Shown: positions 34,256 to 46,560 of the stretch, one piece after another | Numbering within the stretch: the first letter of the stretch is position 1 | Layout: each line of letters opens with the position of its first letter | NCBI RefSeq assembly: GCF_028583425.1 | Contig: NC_072794.1 | Location: 28,269,232-28,333,231, forward strand | Direction of reading: 5' to 3' | Source: Eublepharis macularius | Taxonomy: Eukaryota; Chordata; Lepidosauria; Squamata; Eublepharidae | Length of the DNA: 64,000 nucleotides | Made by a program: the position numbers and the translations under genes | The notes under the pieces: generated by a model | What the model was told of the DNA's origin: nothing | Seen by the model: the letters and a program-made list of their open reading frames with translations, nothing else | Database searches by the model: none

Positions 34256-34690
34256 TGTAGGGAGGGGCTCTCAGATGCTCCGCTAATGCGTTAGGGACCA
34301 TAGACTTCACCACTATGTTGCCTTATGTACTATTTCTTGCTTTAAATATGTGCTTCTATGTCAGCCCTAGAATTGCTTACGTTTCAGCATTTGTTCAACT
34401 CTGTATTGGATTCTTGCTAATGTTATGTCTTTGTAAACTTGTGAATGAATGAATGTATTATATATGGCCATAGGCCTTCACAATCCAAAACCATTAAAAG
34501 AAAAAAGAAATGCAAGAATACAGATATAATTACATAAACTTTTGTTTATTTAACTTTTGGCATTGTTTATGAAATTGTCCTTGATACTGACTGTACTAAT
34601 CTCACACTGTGTAATCCACCTTGAGTCTCAGTGAGGAAAGTGGACCATAAATGATATAAATAAATAAAAAATAAAAAAAAGAAAATATAT
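34256..34690 (+). mobile_element. LINE 3' UTR, same family as 37440-37800
   Basis: It shares gttagggaccatagacttca, ctatgtcagccctagaat, tgtattggattcttgctaat and gtaatccaccttgagtctca with the copy at 37440. It ends in (ATAA)n and A-rich sequence. An insertion-like AT-rich part lies near 34440-34550. No ORF is left. Confidence 0.75.
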
Positions 34691-34731
34691 ATATTAAGGT
34701 TATTCTAGTATAATTTATGTAATGAAAAACA

Positions 34732-34937
34732 CAGGGTCGCAAAATCTGGCTTGGGAAATTCCTGGAGATTTGGGGCAATGTCGGAAGAGGATGGAATTTA
34801 GGAAGGGAAGGGAGTTCAGTGGGAATGTGATGCTGTCACAATGCCCTCCAGAGTTGCAGTTGCCTTTACCAGGACTGATCTGAGAGATCAGCTGTAACTG
34901 TAGAACTTCAGGATCCACCTGGAGGCTGGCAAACCTA
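34732..34937 (-). mobile_element. gttgccaactccagg family element
   Basis: The ends cagggtcgcaaaatctggct and ccacctggaggctggcaaac flank a body with aaattcctggagatttgggg. It shares order and words with 27496. Confidence 0.6.
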
Positions 34938-35509
34938 AAAATTCAAAATAGCTACCAAAAATGGCCAGCTACAACTCAGCAGAGGCCTACAACCTTTCTA
35001 CTAGAAATCCAAGGTGAGCAAGTATTACCAACAAAAGTTTCTGAGAAAGGGGAATGGGGGAGAGAGAAAAATTGTGACCGAAGAGTAGTCTTCATTCTTA
35101 ATGCGTTTGGGAGTGATGGAGATACCATGCCTTCCAACATGTCACAGCTGGATATAGGGACACTCTTGTGTGCTTAGTCATACTATTTTTTATCACAATT
35201 CACATCAACTGGTGATGCATTTGAGATTTGTGAGTTGAGACTTACAGCTCAGGTACCACAGTCTGCCCATGAACCTAGCTAAGTTTGCAATCCGTTCTTG
35301 TGATTGATTCATGAAAGGATTTCATATTGGTGCTGACTGTGTAGGCACAAAAAAGCAAGCAATGCAGTCAATGCAATAGTGATAATTTTAAGAATGCATT
35401 TGGCTGCATAGGTGTCACAAGCTTCAAAAAAATTCGTGCTCGACAAAACTGTCCTTTTCATGCCTGGGGATATGTGTGTGTGTCCCTTTCACTAGTATTT
35501 GAGAAGATT

Positions 35510-35961
35510 GAGAATCTCTCTACACACAACGCCTTGGCGCATGTTCGTCAAGTGTAGGGAGACTCAATGTTAGCTGGGAAGCATAGTTTTAAAAGACAGA
35601 GCTGGCAGAGATCGCTCCTCAGAGGGTTTGTCAATTTCATCTTCGCCTCCCTGAAGGCTCTGTCAATTTCACCTCTCCAGTTTAAAACTGTGTAGCATCT
35701 CAACCAGAGGGCAGCGAGAAATAGAAATGGGCTGGTGCTGCCTTCCAGAGCTGAACTTGGACCTGGAGTGGTTATAATGGGCTGGAGTTTCCCTTCTGGC
35801 ATTTCACTTCCCCTTCACACAGCTCCAGTGCATAGCAAAGCCTTCGCCCTGCTGCCAGCTCTGTCTTTTTAAACTACCCTTCCCAGCTAACATTGCCTCT
35901 CCTGACACATTCTGCTGTGACACGTTCTTCATGTGTCAGATGTCTCGTGTAGAGAGACTCT
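35510..35961. mobile_element. 450-bp element with long imperfect terminal inverted repeats
   Basis: The left end gaatctctctacacacaacg and right end gtctcgtgtagagagactct are complementary. Pairing continues inward through tgttagctgggaagcatag / ctacccttcccagctaacat for about 100 bp. A second copy is at 38854. No ORF of interest and no TSD that I can define. Confidence 0.7.
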
Positions 35962-36296
35962 CAGTTTAAAAATTAGTTACTAAATTAGTTACTTATTACC
36001 AAGACTTGACTTGGCACTCTTACCCAAGAGGCTACTGTGCAGGGCAGGCAGAAGGCTGCTCATCTCAGGATTCAAGAAGACAAAATCCAACTAAAACCTC
36101 AGTGGTGATCTGATTGAGAGCTCAAGCTCATCTTGCTGGAATGAAGGAAATTCAATGAAGGTAAACTCATCAGGAAATTACATTTATGTCAATGTTCTCA
36201 GCACATCTGGTTCCCATCACCAAAGTTCACACATGCATGCTCTTAGTTTGCACAACAAAAGAGATACAGGCCCAGGCCACATGCCCTATCATCTGA

Positions 36297-36530
36297 GAGC
36301 CAAGCTACAAGTAATGCCTGACACAGGTTGGACACTTGTCAGCTTCCCTCAAGTTTTGATAGGAAATGTGGGCGTTCTGGTCTTGCAGCTTTGCTCTCTG
36401 ACTGCTGTCCAATGGACTTTTCAACTGTCACTTGTCCAACATTCCGCCAAGCTGCCTACATTTCCCATCAAAACTTGAGGGAAGCTGACAAGTGTCCAAC
36501 CTGTGGAAGGCATCACTTGTAGCTTGGCTC
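36297..36530. mobile_element. Palindromic MITE, gagccaagctacaagtga family, 3-bp TSD
   Basis: Third copy, 234 bp, flanked by tga on both sides (36294-36296, 36531-36533). Its loop is about 30 bp longer than in the other copies. Confidence 0.8.
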
Positions 36531-36774
36531 TGAGATATGAAGATTGTGATGGGTGTCCATACTCTGCTAAAAGTGTGTCTTGAGCGGCTGCAGAGTTAGC
36601 TGGACTCCTGTGCTTCATTGTGGCAGAATTCACCGTACGCCATCCCATATGTCATTCCTAGCATAGGCCAGAGTTCTTCTTGCTCTTCTGCTGTGCTCAC
36701 ACCACCACCCAACTCTCACCTTTATCTAGATGGAGTTGTTCTGGCATCGCCATTGTTTACTGTCCCACTAATGT

Positions 36775-37005
36775 CATCGTAGTATAATGGTTAGTGTCAC
36801 ACCAGGGTTTGGGAGACCCAGTTTTAAAAACCCACTCCGCCATACGGATTCAATCACGCTCAACCTAATCTACTTCACACATTTTGTGCGTGTGTGTGTG
36901 TGTGTGTGTGTGGTGATAAACAAGAAAGGAAGAATGATGTTGTAAGCTACTTTGGGTCTACGTTGGTGAGACAAGTGTAGTAGAAGTTAAGTAAGTAAAT
37001 TATGA
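36775..37005 (+). mobile_element. tRNA-derived MIR/CORE-like SINE with internal (GT)n
   Basis: The head gtagtataatggttagtgtc and gggagacccag precede a degraded body. A (GT)n microsatellite of about 28 bp sits in the middle (36886-36913), followed by the usual agctactttgggtctacgtt tail. Confidence 0.65.
36886..36913 (+). repeat. (GT)n microsatellite
   Basis: About 13 GT units with one early GC, inside a SINE. Confidence 0.9.
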
Positions 37006-37074
37006 TGTTATGTCAACTTGGGCTCGCTAATGCTGATGTACCTTCAATGTATACCAATGCAGAGTTGGTAACCT

Positions 37075-37800
37075 GTGGTTCTGCACCTGGAGGCCATAGT
37101 ATTGCTTCTAATGATTATCCATGAGAAAGGATGTTTAATCAATGGAAGCTATTCTACATGACCTTGGCCCGGCATACCTACGGGACCGCCTCCCTCCCTA
37201 TGTCCCTCCACGGCAGCTTCGCTCATCTGAACAGGGTCTCTTGCAAGTGCCAGGCTGCACATGGGCGAAATCAATAGCAGCCCACACCCGGGCTTTCTCT
37301 GTGGTGGCCCCTACCCTGTGGAATGGCCTGCCTGAGGAGGTCAGGAGAGCACCCACTCTCATGACTTTCCACAAATGATGCAAAACCGAATTATTCAAAA
37401 AGGCTTTTTACTCAGATAGGAGGGAAGTATTGAAGGGAGGGGGGTCTCAGATGCTTCGGTAATGAGTTAGGGACCATAGACTTCACCACTGTGTTGCCTT
37501 GCTTATTATTAGTTGCTTTGAATATGTACTCCTATATACTTCCTGTGCTTCATGTTATCTATGTCAGTCCTAGAACTGATTATGTTCTGTTTCAGCAATT
37601 CTTCATCTTTGTATTGGATCCTTGCTAATGCTATATCTTTGTAAAATCCTATGACATCGTTTATGGGAATGTCCTTGACACTGTATGGACGTGTCCTCGA
37701 TATTGATTGTACTAATCTCACACTATGTAATCCACCTTGAGTCTCTGTGAGAAAGGCGGACTATAAATGACATAAATAAATAAAAATAAATACATTGGAA
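37075..37800 (+). mobile_element. LINE 3' end with ORF2 C-terminus
   Basis: Translation from about 37142 gives DLGPAYLRDRLPPYVPPRQL and then HTRAFSVVAPTLWNGLPEEV. This is the typical C-terminal tail of reptile CR1/L2-like ORF2, followed after a stop by TELFKKAF. The 3' UTR (gttagggaccatagacttca to aaggcggactataaatgaca) matches 34260-34690, and the end is (ATAA)n. Confidence 0.8.
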
Positions 37801-38853
37801 CACACAGCAGAAATTGCCTCATCTCCCAGTTCAGAGGTGAATTTCAAGGTACAAGGACTGGAAAGGGAGCGACCCAAGAACCCTAACGGAGGGCAACTGC
37901 CCTCCTTAGCAGCAGAGATGCTGTTGTCAAGAGATCAATGGTGAGCACTGTATTTCACATGCCCCTTGGCCTGCTTTGATGTAACCTAAACACTGGGGCA
38001 GCTGACAGTGGAGAGACCGAGTGAGAGCTCTGTGAGGCCTGCTCCTTAACATTCCAGTCAGGTTCTGAGACCTACAATAACAAGCAGAATGGGAGGGGGG
38101 GGGGGGAAGGATAGCTGAAACTCTCCAAGTGTTCCTGCAAGCTGTCAACCTGCAGGTTTCTTCCACTGACAGGGCTGTCAAGGCCCCCTCCTGAGGGAGA
38201 GGGGTGGCTAATCCGCCTTCCTGATCTCTCCCGCCTTCTACTCTCTGGCCTGTCAGGCAGGTGGCAGGGCTAATCAGCCAGTCGGAGCCTTCAAAAGTTG
38301 TTTTTGATTCCTGCCCCCCCTCCCCAAGAGATGGAACAGAGATGGATAAACGGCTGTAGCGCCCCAATCACCCCCCACCCTTTTTTCTGCTCGAGGCTCT
38401 GCTCCTTAACAAGCAGCCTGAGAGCAGAAAGAGACCAGCAAACTGCTTCCCATCACTTTTATCTCGGTGCTTGGAACCGTCGTGCCTGCTAAATCAGCCG
38501 GCGGCAGAGGTTCAGAAGCGAAGTAGAAGCCTCAGTGGCTCCTAGCCATGACAACTAGAAGGAGCAAACCTCTGAATGTCCGTGCTAGGGAAGCAGCATC
38601 AGGTTTCTGTGGCATGTCTGTGCCCCTGCTCCTTCGAGGAACACTGTTTGGCCACTATATGAAAGGAGATGGATCGGTGGTCTGATTCAGTAGGGCTCTT
38701 CTTAACGTTCCGAAGCAGAAATAAAGTTGGTGCCTTTTACCAGCAGTGATGGATGCCAGATCTCATAATAGCACTCCAAGCAGCCACAAGGGGTGAGGTG
38801 GAGGGCAGCAACCAGAAGAATCCTCTTTTCCAGGAATTAAGCAACTGCATTTC

Positions 38854-39206
38854 AGAGACTCTCTCTATATGAAACGCCTCAGCGTGTGTTTGTCAAGTGT
38901 AGGGAGATGCAATGTTAGCCAGGAAGCGTAGTTTTAAAAGACAGAGCTGCCTCCCTGAAGTCTCTGAGGGCAGCAAGGAATGGAACTGGGCTGGAGCTGT
39001 CTTCCAGAGCTGTGCTTGGATCTGGAGAGGTTATAATGGGCTGAGGTTTCCCTTCTGGCATTGCACAGCCCCTTCACACAGCTCCAGTGTATAGCAAAGC
39101 CTTTGCCCTGCTGCCGGCTCTGTCCTTTTAAACTACCCTTCCCAGCTACCATTGCATCTCCCGACACGTGTTTTACATGTGTCAGATGTCTTGTATAGAG
39201 AAACTC
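38854..39206. mobile_element. Second copy of the long-TIR element at 35510
   Basis: It shares tgtcaagtgtagggaga, gttttaaaagacagagctg, gttataatgggctg, acacagctccagtg and ttaaactacccttcccagct with 35510. It lacks about 90 bp of the middle. Confidence 0.7.
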
Positions 39207-39999
39207 AGACTTGCCTGAGAAAACAGGGAACATCCCTTTCTCTGCTAGAAATTGATGGAAACTCTATGGTAAAACTATAAACCAATGAAAAAACATTACC
39301 ATCAGCAATGTATGACATTACTTTTGGAGAAAACTTGAAGTAATATCACACTTCTCAATAAATCACAGGAAATTCTATGCTAAAACCATGATGTTTTCAG
39401 TAATTCTTAGAGAAGGCTTGTAGCACCTAGTAGACAAACAAGATTTCCAAGTTACGAGCTTGGAAATACCAGGTAACTGACAAAGGGAGCTTTTGACTCT
39501 TGAAAGCGCATACCCTGGAAATCTAGTTGATCTTTAAGGTGCTACTGGACTTGAATCTTGCTCTTCTATTGGAGACTAACAGCTCCCCACCTGATGTCAC
39601 TTCCGGGGAATCTTAGAAGAACAACTACCAGCTGAATGAGATTGTGTCTGAGTTACTTTTTCCCTTCCATGCTACAGGTACTTAAGCATCAGTGTAGCCA
39701 GAAGAGCGAGCCAAGGGCTCTTGGCTCTTAGTCCACGTTGTGGCCTGTGGCCCTGAGTGAGCCAGCCCAGTGGATTTACAACCAGCCCACGAATTGGAAT
39801 TATGTAACATACTTTCCTTTGCTTGTCTAAATTATATTTTTGTATTTCTTTGAGAGCAGCTTTGAGTCTCCACTGAAGAGAAAAGCAGGACAGAATATTT
39901 AAATAAATTAAATTGATGGCAAATGCCCTCCAAATATTCTGTCTCTGGGGTGAATGTTTGCTGTCCCATATCAACTTAAAAATTCAACGATTTGTCAGA

Positions 40000-40260
40000 A
40001 GCACTTGCTGGTATCTGATGCTGACAAGCAACAGCACGAAGCTTTTTTTTTTTTACTGACTTCATTCATCAACTACTCAAGCAAGATCCGCTTGAAGGGC
40101 TTTCTCCCCAAGCCAACACTTTTTTAATCAAATCAGTTTCAAACCCCGCATATTTATCTCTGTTTTTTAAATGAAAAATTCAACCTGTAAAAATTTATGG
40201 GAGTGTTTCATTTCAACTTTAAGGATCACGACTCGGCCAAAAGCTTTTCCGCGTGAGCAC
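40000..40260. promoter_or_regulatory. Candidate conserved non-coding element
   Basis: Unique sequence with cattcatcaactactcaagc, cttttttaatcaaatcagtt and tctgttttttaaatgaaaaa. No match elsewhere in the window. Confidence 0.2.
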
Positions 40261-41222
40261 ACTATGGCCAGGGCTTGTGCTCCATGGTCCAGAGCCATCC
40301 GACTCTCATTCTACCGCCTTTGGCCCCTAAATCAACCCCATCAGTCCAGTCCCCGAATTATACTGACATTCTGGGAGCCAACAGCATTCACTCTGACCAT
40401 GACCACAAGAGGTATCGTATCAGGTGGCTGCAGCTGTGTTGGCTTGAGCGGGCTTAGCAAGCCTCATGTGCTAAAATTTGCAACTCGAGACCCAAGTTAA
40501 GTGGAAGTATAATAGATTTTCACAGTAGACCCAAGCACCCTGCATCCCACCGTTCTGTGGCAGGCTTGAAAGGGTCTTCCAGATTGGCTGGGTCAGATGG
40601 CGCCTAAGGAAGAAGGCTTGACGGGACACAAAACAATTGGAGAGTTCGGACAGATTTCTCTTTGCACATTTGCAGTTCTTTGAAAACGTAGCCTCTGGGT
40701 GCCCTGCCACAGTCGCTTTTCTGGTCTCCATCAGTTTTATTCCCTCCCACCACGCGCGCCCACACACATACACCCAATGTCAAAAGCGTGTGAGGTGGTT
40801 GGTGAGGGAAGAACATCTTATCATTATTATTTATATTAAAAAAAATCTTCAGCCTGTCTTTCTTTCACTCAAGGTGACACAAGAAGCTAAAGTCACACAC
40901 AAAGGCTGAATAAAAAAAACAAACTAAAAATTTCACTTCAAGCAAAATGGAAATAGCCACTTCAGCGGCTGACTTTCAGGAAGCTTCACTCCCAGTTGCC
41001 AGTCGTTATTGTTTCTCTGACCCTGTGCCTTTTCTTTCATGAAGGAAATGTAATGTGTGGAAATCATGCTTCATTTCTGCACACTGAGCTCTACTGATAA
41101 GCACAAGTGCAGGGCTGTTGGTAGCGCTACACTATCTTTAGGCATCAAATTTGGGCACTTCCCGATTTCAATGCTCTGCGTATAACACTAACCCACTATG
41201 TTGTCGCCCAGACGAAAAAGCA

Positions 41223-41300
41223 ACATAAGAACATAATGAGAGCCCTGCAGGATCAGGACAGTGGTCTACATAGTCCACCACCCTGTTTCAGGACTCCTAC
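41223..41300 (+). repeat. aagaacataagaa family repeat, short copy
   Basis: It shows aacataagaacataatgaga, ccctgcaggatcaggacagt and catagtccaccaccctgttt, matching the start of the 19635 and 50058 copies. Confidence 0.6.
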
Positions 41301-41304
41301 TATG

Positions 41305-41500
41305 ATCGCCAGCTTCGAGTTGGGAAATTCCTGGAAATTTGGGGGCCGAGCCTGGGAAGGTGGAGTCTAAGGAAGGGTGTGAGCTCGACTGGGATGTGAT
41401 GCCATACAGTCCATCCTTGAAAGCTGCCATTTCCACAAGGGGAACAGATCTCTGTAGTCTGTAATTCTGTGAGAACTGCAGGCCCCTCCTGGATGTTAAC
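41305..41500 (-). mobile_element. gttgccaactccagg family element
   Basis: It contains ccagcttcgagttgggaaat, tcctggaaatttgggggccg, catttccacaaggggaacag and gcaggcccctcctggatgtt, as in the 27496 and 34732 copies. Confidence 0.6.
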
Positions 41501-42084
41501 TCCCCTACAGAAGGCCAACCAACAAAGCATTAGAGGTCCCACTCTTTGCCGGATGTTGCCTTATAGCAACCGGTTTACTGCCTCTGAATCTGTCAGCTCC
41601 CTCGACCACACTTTAGGTCTTCATTGATGAGTAAGGTGGAATATAAGAAACAAACTTAATAGCAGACAGACCTAACTGTGTGCCTATTAAAAGCAGAGAC
41701 ATTTTCACCTGCCCCACCTCCGGGAGCATAAAGAGAAACTGCCTGTTGTTGGATGACAGGTTGTTTCAATCAAGAACAGACCAGCGTGTCCCCCATTAAT
41801 AACATTTGATTTATATACTGCCCTTCAAGTCAGCTTAACACCCACTCAGAGTGATTTACAAAGTACGTTATTATTATCCCCGCAACAATCACCCTGTGAG
41901 GTGGGTCTATTGATAGCAGGTAAACTGTTAGGTAACTTCGGTTTCCGTATTTGTGGAATTTGATCATGTCTTCTTGTTGATGTGTGTGTCTGTGTGACAT
42001 TATAAGCTCCTTTGACTTTGCTTTGAGCAAGGAAAAGTAGGTTATAAGCAACCAGAAAAAATTCCCCTCTGAAGTTTTGTATGT

Positions 42085-42480
42085 TAATGGTCATCACTGA
42101 GTCCCCTGACAGGGAATTCCAGCTTAGTTACTCACTGAGTGAAGAAGTATCTCCTGAATCTATGTCCCATCAGCTACATTGGGTGCCCTCAAATCCTAGT
42201 ATTTTGAGAAAGAGAAATAAAGCCCCGTGCATAACTTTATAAACCTCTATCATGTCCCCCCCCCACTCTTACTCATCGCTTTTCTCAACTGAAAAGTCCC
42301 AGACACTCCAGCTTTCCTCATAGGAAAGATGCTGAGAACCATTAATTATCTTCATTGCCTTCTTCTGTATATTTTCCCTGCTCTACAAAACCGTTTTTGA
42401 GATAGGGTGATCAGAACTTTACCCAAGATGCAAATGAGAACCTCTTTTTGTCTACAAATTGTGGTGTAGCCTTGTGTTAT
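42085..42480 (+). repeat. aagaacataagaa family repeat, distal part
   Basis: It includes gagtgaagaagtatctcctg, tttataaacctctatcatgt, caactgaaaagtcccagaca and ttttgagatagggtgatcag, the downstream half of the family begun at 19635. Confidence 0.6.
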
Positions 42481-42509
42481 ACTGTCTCAGAATTTATACT
42501 AAGAGTATA

Positions 42510-42834
42510 AACAGTATTAATATAGCCCCGAGTATAGCCCTGTGGCACAGAGTGGTAAGCTGCAGTACTGCAGACCAAGCTCTGCTCATGACCTGAGTTC
42601 GATCCTGGCGGAAGTTGGGTTCAGGTAGCCGGCTCAAGGTTGACTCAGCCTTCCATCCTTCCGAGGTCGGTAAAATGAGTACCCAGTTTCCTGGGGGTAA
42701 AGTGTAGATGACTGGGGAAGGCAACGGCAAACCACCCCGTAAAAAAGTCTGCCAAGAAAATGTCATGATGTGACGTCCCCCCATGGGTCAGTAATGACTC
42801 GGTGCTTGCACAGGGGACTACCTTTACCTTTTTA
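42510..42834 (+). mobile_element. Squamate tRNA-derived SINE, near full length, 9-bp TSD
   Basis: The 5' part resembles a tRNA (gccctgtggcacagagtggt for the A box, gagttcgatcc for the B box). The body reads ggctcaaggttgactcagcc and gaggtcggtaaaatgagtac, and the tail tcggtgcttgcacagggg. The nonamer aagagtata flanks both ends (42501-42509, 42835-42843). The body matches the SINE I associate with squamates (Sauria SINE type); the name is from memory. Confidence 0.8.
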
Positions 42835-42929
42835 AAGAGTATACCATTTGTTTCTCTCTTCCTTGCATCCAATCCTTGTCACGCTGTATTCTGTAAGAAA
42901 GGCCTTGAAAAAAATCATTCTGGTGTCTT

Positions 42930-43135
42930 TTAAAAAAGCGCTCGGTCTCTTTTCTCTCACACTTCTATCTCACCTCTTCAAGTTTATCAGGATGGCATCC
43001 GTGGTTCTCCTTTCTTCCATTTTATCCTCACAACAGCCCTGAGAGGTAGGAGAGAGCGACGGGCCCAAAGTCACCCAGTAACTTTCACATCAGAGTAGGG
43101 ACAACACAGGACTCTGATTTAGTGAGCCACAACAT
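42930..43135 (-). mobile_element. tRNA-derived MIR/CORE-like SINE, diverged
   Basis: It shows ccattttatcctcacaacag, agagagcgacgggcccaaag and tcacccagtaactttcac in the order of a reversed copy. The head is degraded. Confidence 0.6.
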
Positions 43136-43574
43136 GAAATTGAGTGCAAATGTGTGCTTCATGTGGCCTGATATTTAATGTCCAACCTGAGCCATGTCAT
43201 TCTAAGCAGAGTTACCCCTTTCTAAGTCAATGGAAGTCAGTGGGCTCAGAAGGGTGTAACTCAGAATGGCACAGTAAATCTTCCAGTGCCTGTAATTCTG
43301 ATTAGTATTTTATCTACAAGGATGCGTAAGTTGTTCCTATCGTTTTGGAAGTTGTTTTAGCTTTCAAATAGGGGTACATGAATCCTGATGCTTGGCTTTG
43401 TGCAGGGACGCAGTGGAAACTAACATTGCCTTAATATTAGCAGGCCTGATCAAGCTTTACATTAAATAAATCTCATCTTTTTATCATGACTTTTTTTGCA
43501 TTTGGGCTTTTAGGGAAGACCTTAGAGATATCCTATGTGCATGCCTGGAAGGCCATCTCAGAATAGGTGGCACC

Positions 43575-43785
43575 TTGAACGCATTAAACTGCCTTGTACA
43601 AGCTAGGCCATTGGTCTAGCAAGGACTGTATTTGCATACACAGATTGGTAGTGGCTCTCCAAGTCTTAGCAGAGGTCTTTTGCATCACCTATTACCCGAT
43701 CCTTCTAACTGGAGATGCTGGGAACTGAACCTGTGACCTTCTGTACGGAAAGCATGCAGCCACTCTACTGAGCCACAGCCTCTCC
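43575..43785 (-). mobile_element. tRNA-Ala-like SINE
   Basis: It contains aaactgccttgtacaagcta, gctctccaagtcttagcaga, tggagatgctgggaactgaa and ctctactgagccacagcctc. The last part is the reverse of the A-box region. Confidence 0.65.
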
Positions 43786-45539
43786 TGCCATGACCCAAGC
43801 ACTCTATTACATACCCAGACATCAGATGAGGTATGCAGAGGAGATGAGGTTACTGCAACTTCTCTCCATCCTTAACCTGTGGTTCGCCCCTCTTCCAGGT
43901 GTGCTGCACAGCAAGTGGGGGGGGGGGGAAGGCAGAGAGTATGACTGGGAAGGAACAGGCAGGACGACTGGGGAGCTGACAGGTTTCCACTCTACCGGGA
44001 GATTTCAAGGATGTCTGGGTTGCAGATTGGCCATGTAAATTGGTGGCATCTCCAAAGAAGATTTCAAATGTGGAAAGTCCTTGGAAGAGAACGACTGCCC
44101 GTGCAAGAGGATGGAGCTATGCTAGTGTAAGGACTCTGATCAACATTACAAGCCAGTGTTATGTAATAAAGGTCCAACAGCCCAGAATGGACCAAGAACT
44201 TTTGGAGTCCTAGGCAAACGGTGACTTCCATGTCCCCGTCCCACCCACCAGTCAACATACATATACAAACATCAACGGGCAGAATCCTAAGCATGCTTAC
44301 CTGGGAATAAATCCTATTAAAATTAGCAGGACTGACTTCTTTGTAGGCATGGTAGACATGCATAGAAGCAATGCTGGTTTGGCTCTGTCTCTATCCAGCA
44401 CCTATGGCCTTCTTTTGTCCCCACCCCTCCCTCCTCTAGCACCTTAGGCAATTGCCTAGTCTTTGGGCCAGCTCTGCCAACCGCTTTGTTTTTAAAAGAA
44501 ACGTGCAGTTTTGAGTGGAAAAGCCCAAGGGGAGGTTTACTTTATCTTTTCCTTGCTGACTTCTTCCCTGTCCCAGGTGCCCCACACAGATGCTTTCCCC
44601 TGCAGAGGGATTCGAGAGGTCAAGCTAAAAACTTGCCCCTTCTCCACTCAAAATTCCCCTTCTCTGGAAACTACTTTCCCTTACCAATAAAGCAGCTGTG
44701 CAGGCTATTATCCATGCATTTGAGTTGTACCCCTTGGCTGTGCCAGATGTTGATTGCTGCTGCTATGCTGTCATAGATTGCTATTTGACAGATAGGGGGT
44801 ACTCATACCCTTAAAAGACATTTTTTTAAAATGAGCAAGGGGCAGGAATTTCTAGAGTCTCATTCTCAAAAAAGCAGTGCGCCTGTGTTTGAGCTGTACC
44901 ACTCCAGGCTGTACATGAGTGCTCACAGGATGGAATGTTTTTCTGTTGGGGGAAAAATACTTTATGTAGAGAAAGCTAGTATGTCAGGGACAAGGCTACC
45001 TCCTCCTGGATCTCTGGTTTTCTTTGTGCAGAAAGTATGTAAGAGCACTCCATCAATACGATCCTTTTGCTAAAGTCTCAAGTGGTACTGTCCACCCACA
45101 GATCTACTGCATAAATTACATGTCTGGATTTTTAAAGAAGGTTCAGGCTGTGAGTTGAATTGTCTGAGCCACTTCCCATCTGGGGCCCATTTTTGCTATG
45201 ACTTAATGCATTCTCTGAAACATTAAAGTCAAACTCTAGGGGAAAGAAGAGAGAAATTGCAAGGGGAGAAAGTTGCAATACACTTGGTAGCTTAGAGGAA
45301 TAAAACTTCAGGTTATGTCCCGGGCGGTATATGGTGATCCTTGCTATGCCCTGGAAATTCTATAAGCCAGGGGCCATCAACTCTTCTAAACCACTGATGG
45401 AGATTTAATCACCCACCTTGATGAACGACTGCAGCCAAAATGGCAGTTCCTCTCTGTCCCCTTAACTGGATACACAGAAGCTCATTGGAGAAAAAGGGGC
45501 AAATATTTTGTGGCCTTCAGCGAGTCAGCAAAGAGAGCA
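43786..45539. other. Intergenic, no gene
   Basis: A G run lies near 43917 and a palindromic fragment near 44275-44345. ORFs up to 99 codons have no recognisable content. Confidence 0.5.
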
Positions 45540-45810
45540 TCTTGAAACCTGCTTTGCCAACTAACTGGATTTTCTGAGCTTGATCTTATTGATCTCATTT
45601 TTATTTTTTTCCTACCTGGGTCAATGAATGTGCATCACTTCTCGAGTCCCCTAATCAGCACTTGCCGTTTAATTGCCTGTCCCTGTCGAAGGCATATTTG
45701 CTGAACTTTAACAACGCTGCCCATTTAGAGAGTCATTAAACCCTCACTAGGGGTCTTACGCCTCACCTGCTGCGAACTGTTAACTAAGCTGGAGCTTAGC
45801 AATATGAGCA
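45540..45810. promoter_or_regulatory. Candidate conserved non-coding element
   Basis: Unique sequence with clustered homeodomain-type cores: cccctaatcagcacttgccg, tttaattgcc, gagagtcattaaaccctc. The surrounding kilobases also lack repeats. An enhancer of the neural gene BRINP2 is a reasonable guess, no more. Confidence 0.28.
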
Positions 45811-46129
45811 CAAGCGATGTCATCACAAATGCCAACTCGAAGGGGCTGGAGTAATGGTGCATGCTGCTTCTCTCTGTGTTTGTGCACCCAGCTTAACTCC
45901 AAGGTTGAGATATTAAGGAACTCACGCTTGTCCTGGCATCAAGAGAAGAGATGGAAAAAGCTTCCCCTGCTGAGTTTCTGGATGTTGAGGCTGCTGTTCA
46001 AGTGACAGAAGCAGGGCCAGGAAGGGGCAGGGAGGTCCTTTGTCATATCTCCCAGACCACTGCTGCTTGCGAGCATTGAGGGGGTGTTCATCAGAGACCC
46101 AAATTGTAAGCAGTCAGCCCAGCCTCCAA

Positions 46130-46560
46130 CATTTTATAGCCACTTATGGTATAAAATCATAATCCCTTTGAATTTGATGTGCCTTAATTCGCATTAATAA
46201 AAGCATTGCTGGATCCCGCCCGGGAGAATAAGTCATGCATGGAAGGAATGCCAGCTGAGTGACTGGACGTGAGTGGCTCCTGCCTCCCCATGTTGTGGTA
46301 TGTGCTATCTCGACAATAAAGGTGCTCATGAGTCACCACCTAGAACATTCCAATCTCCCCTCTGCCCATTGATTGAATCCCATCCTACGATCTAGAGCCA
46401 TCAATCAAATCTGATAAGTTTGTAACTCCTTCCTGGGAACATCTAATCAAGACTAAATTCATTAGCCATGCTCCAGGAACATTTAATTAATCGCCATTTC
46501 TTTGTGAAACACCAGGAGTAACCACATTTGTCACACCCCAGTAGCATCAATCAAAGGTAC
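46130..46560. promoter_or_regulatory. Candidate conserved non-coding element
   Basis: Unique sequence with an inverted pair ttaattcgcattaat near 46185, and aacatttaattaatcgccat near 46482. TAAT cores are frequent. Function is inferred only. Confidence 0.28.
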
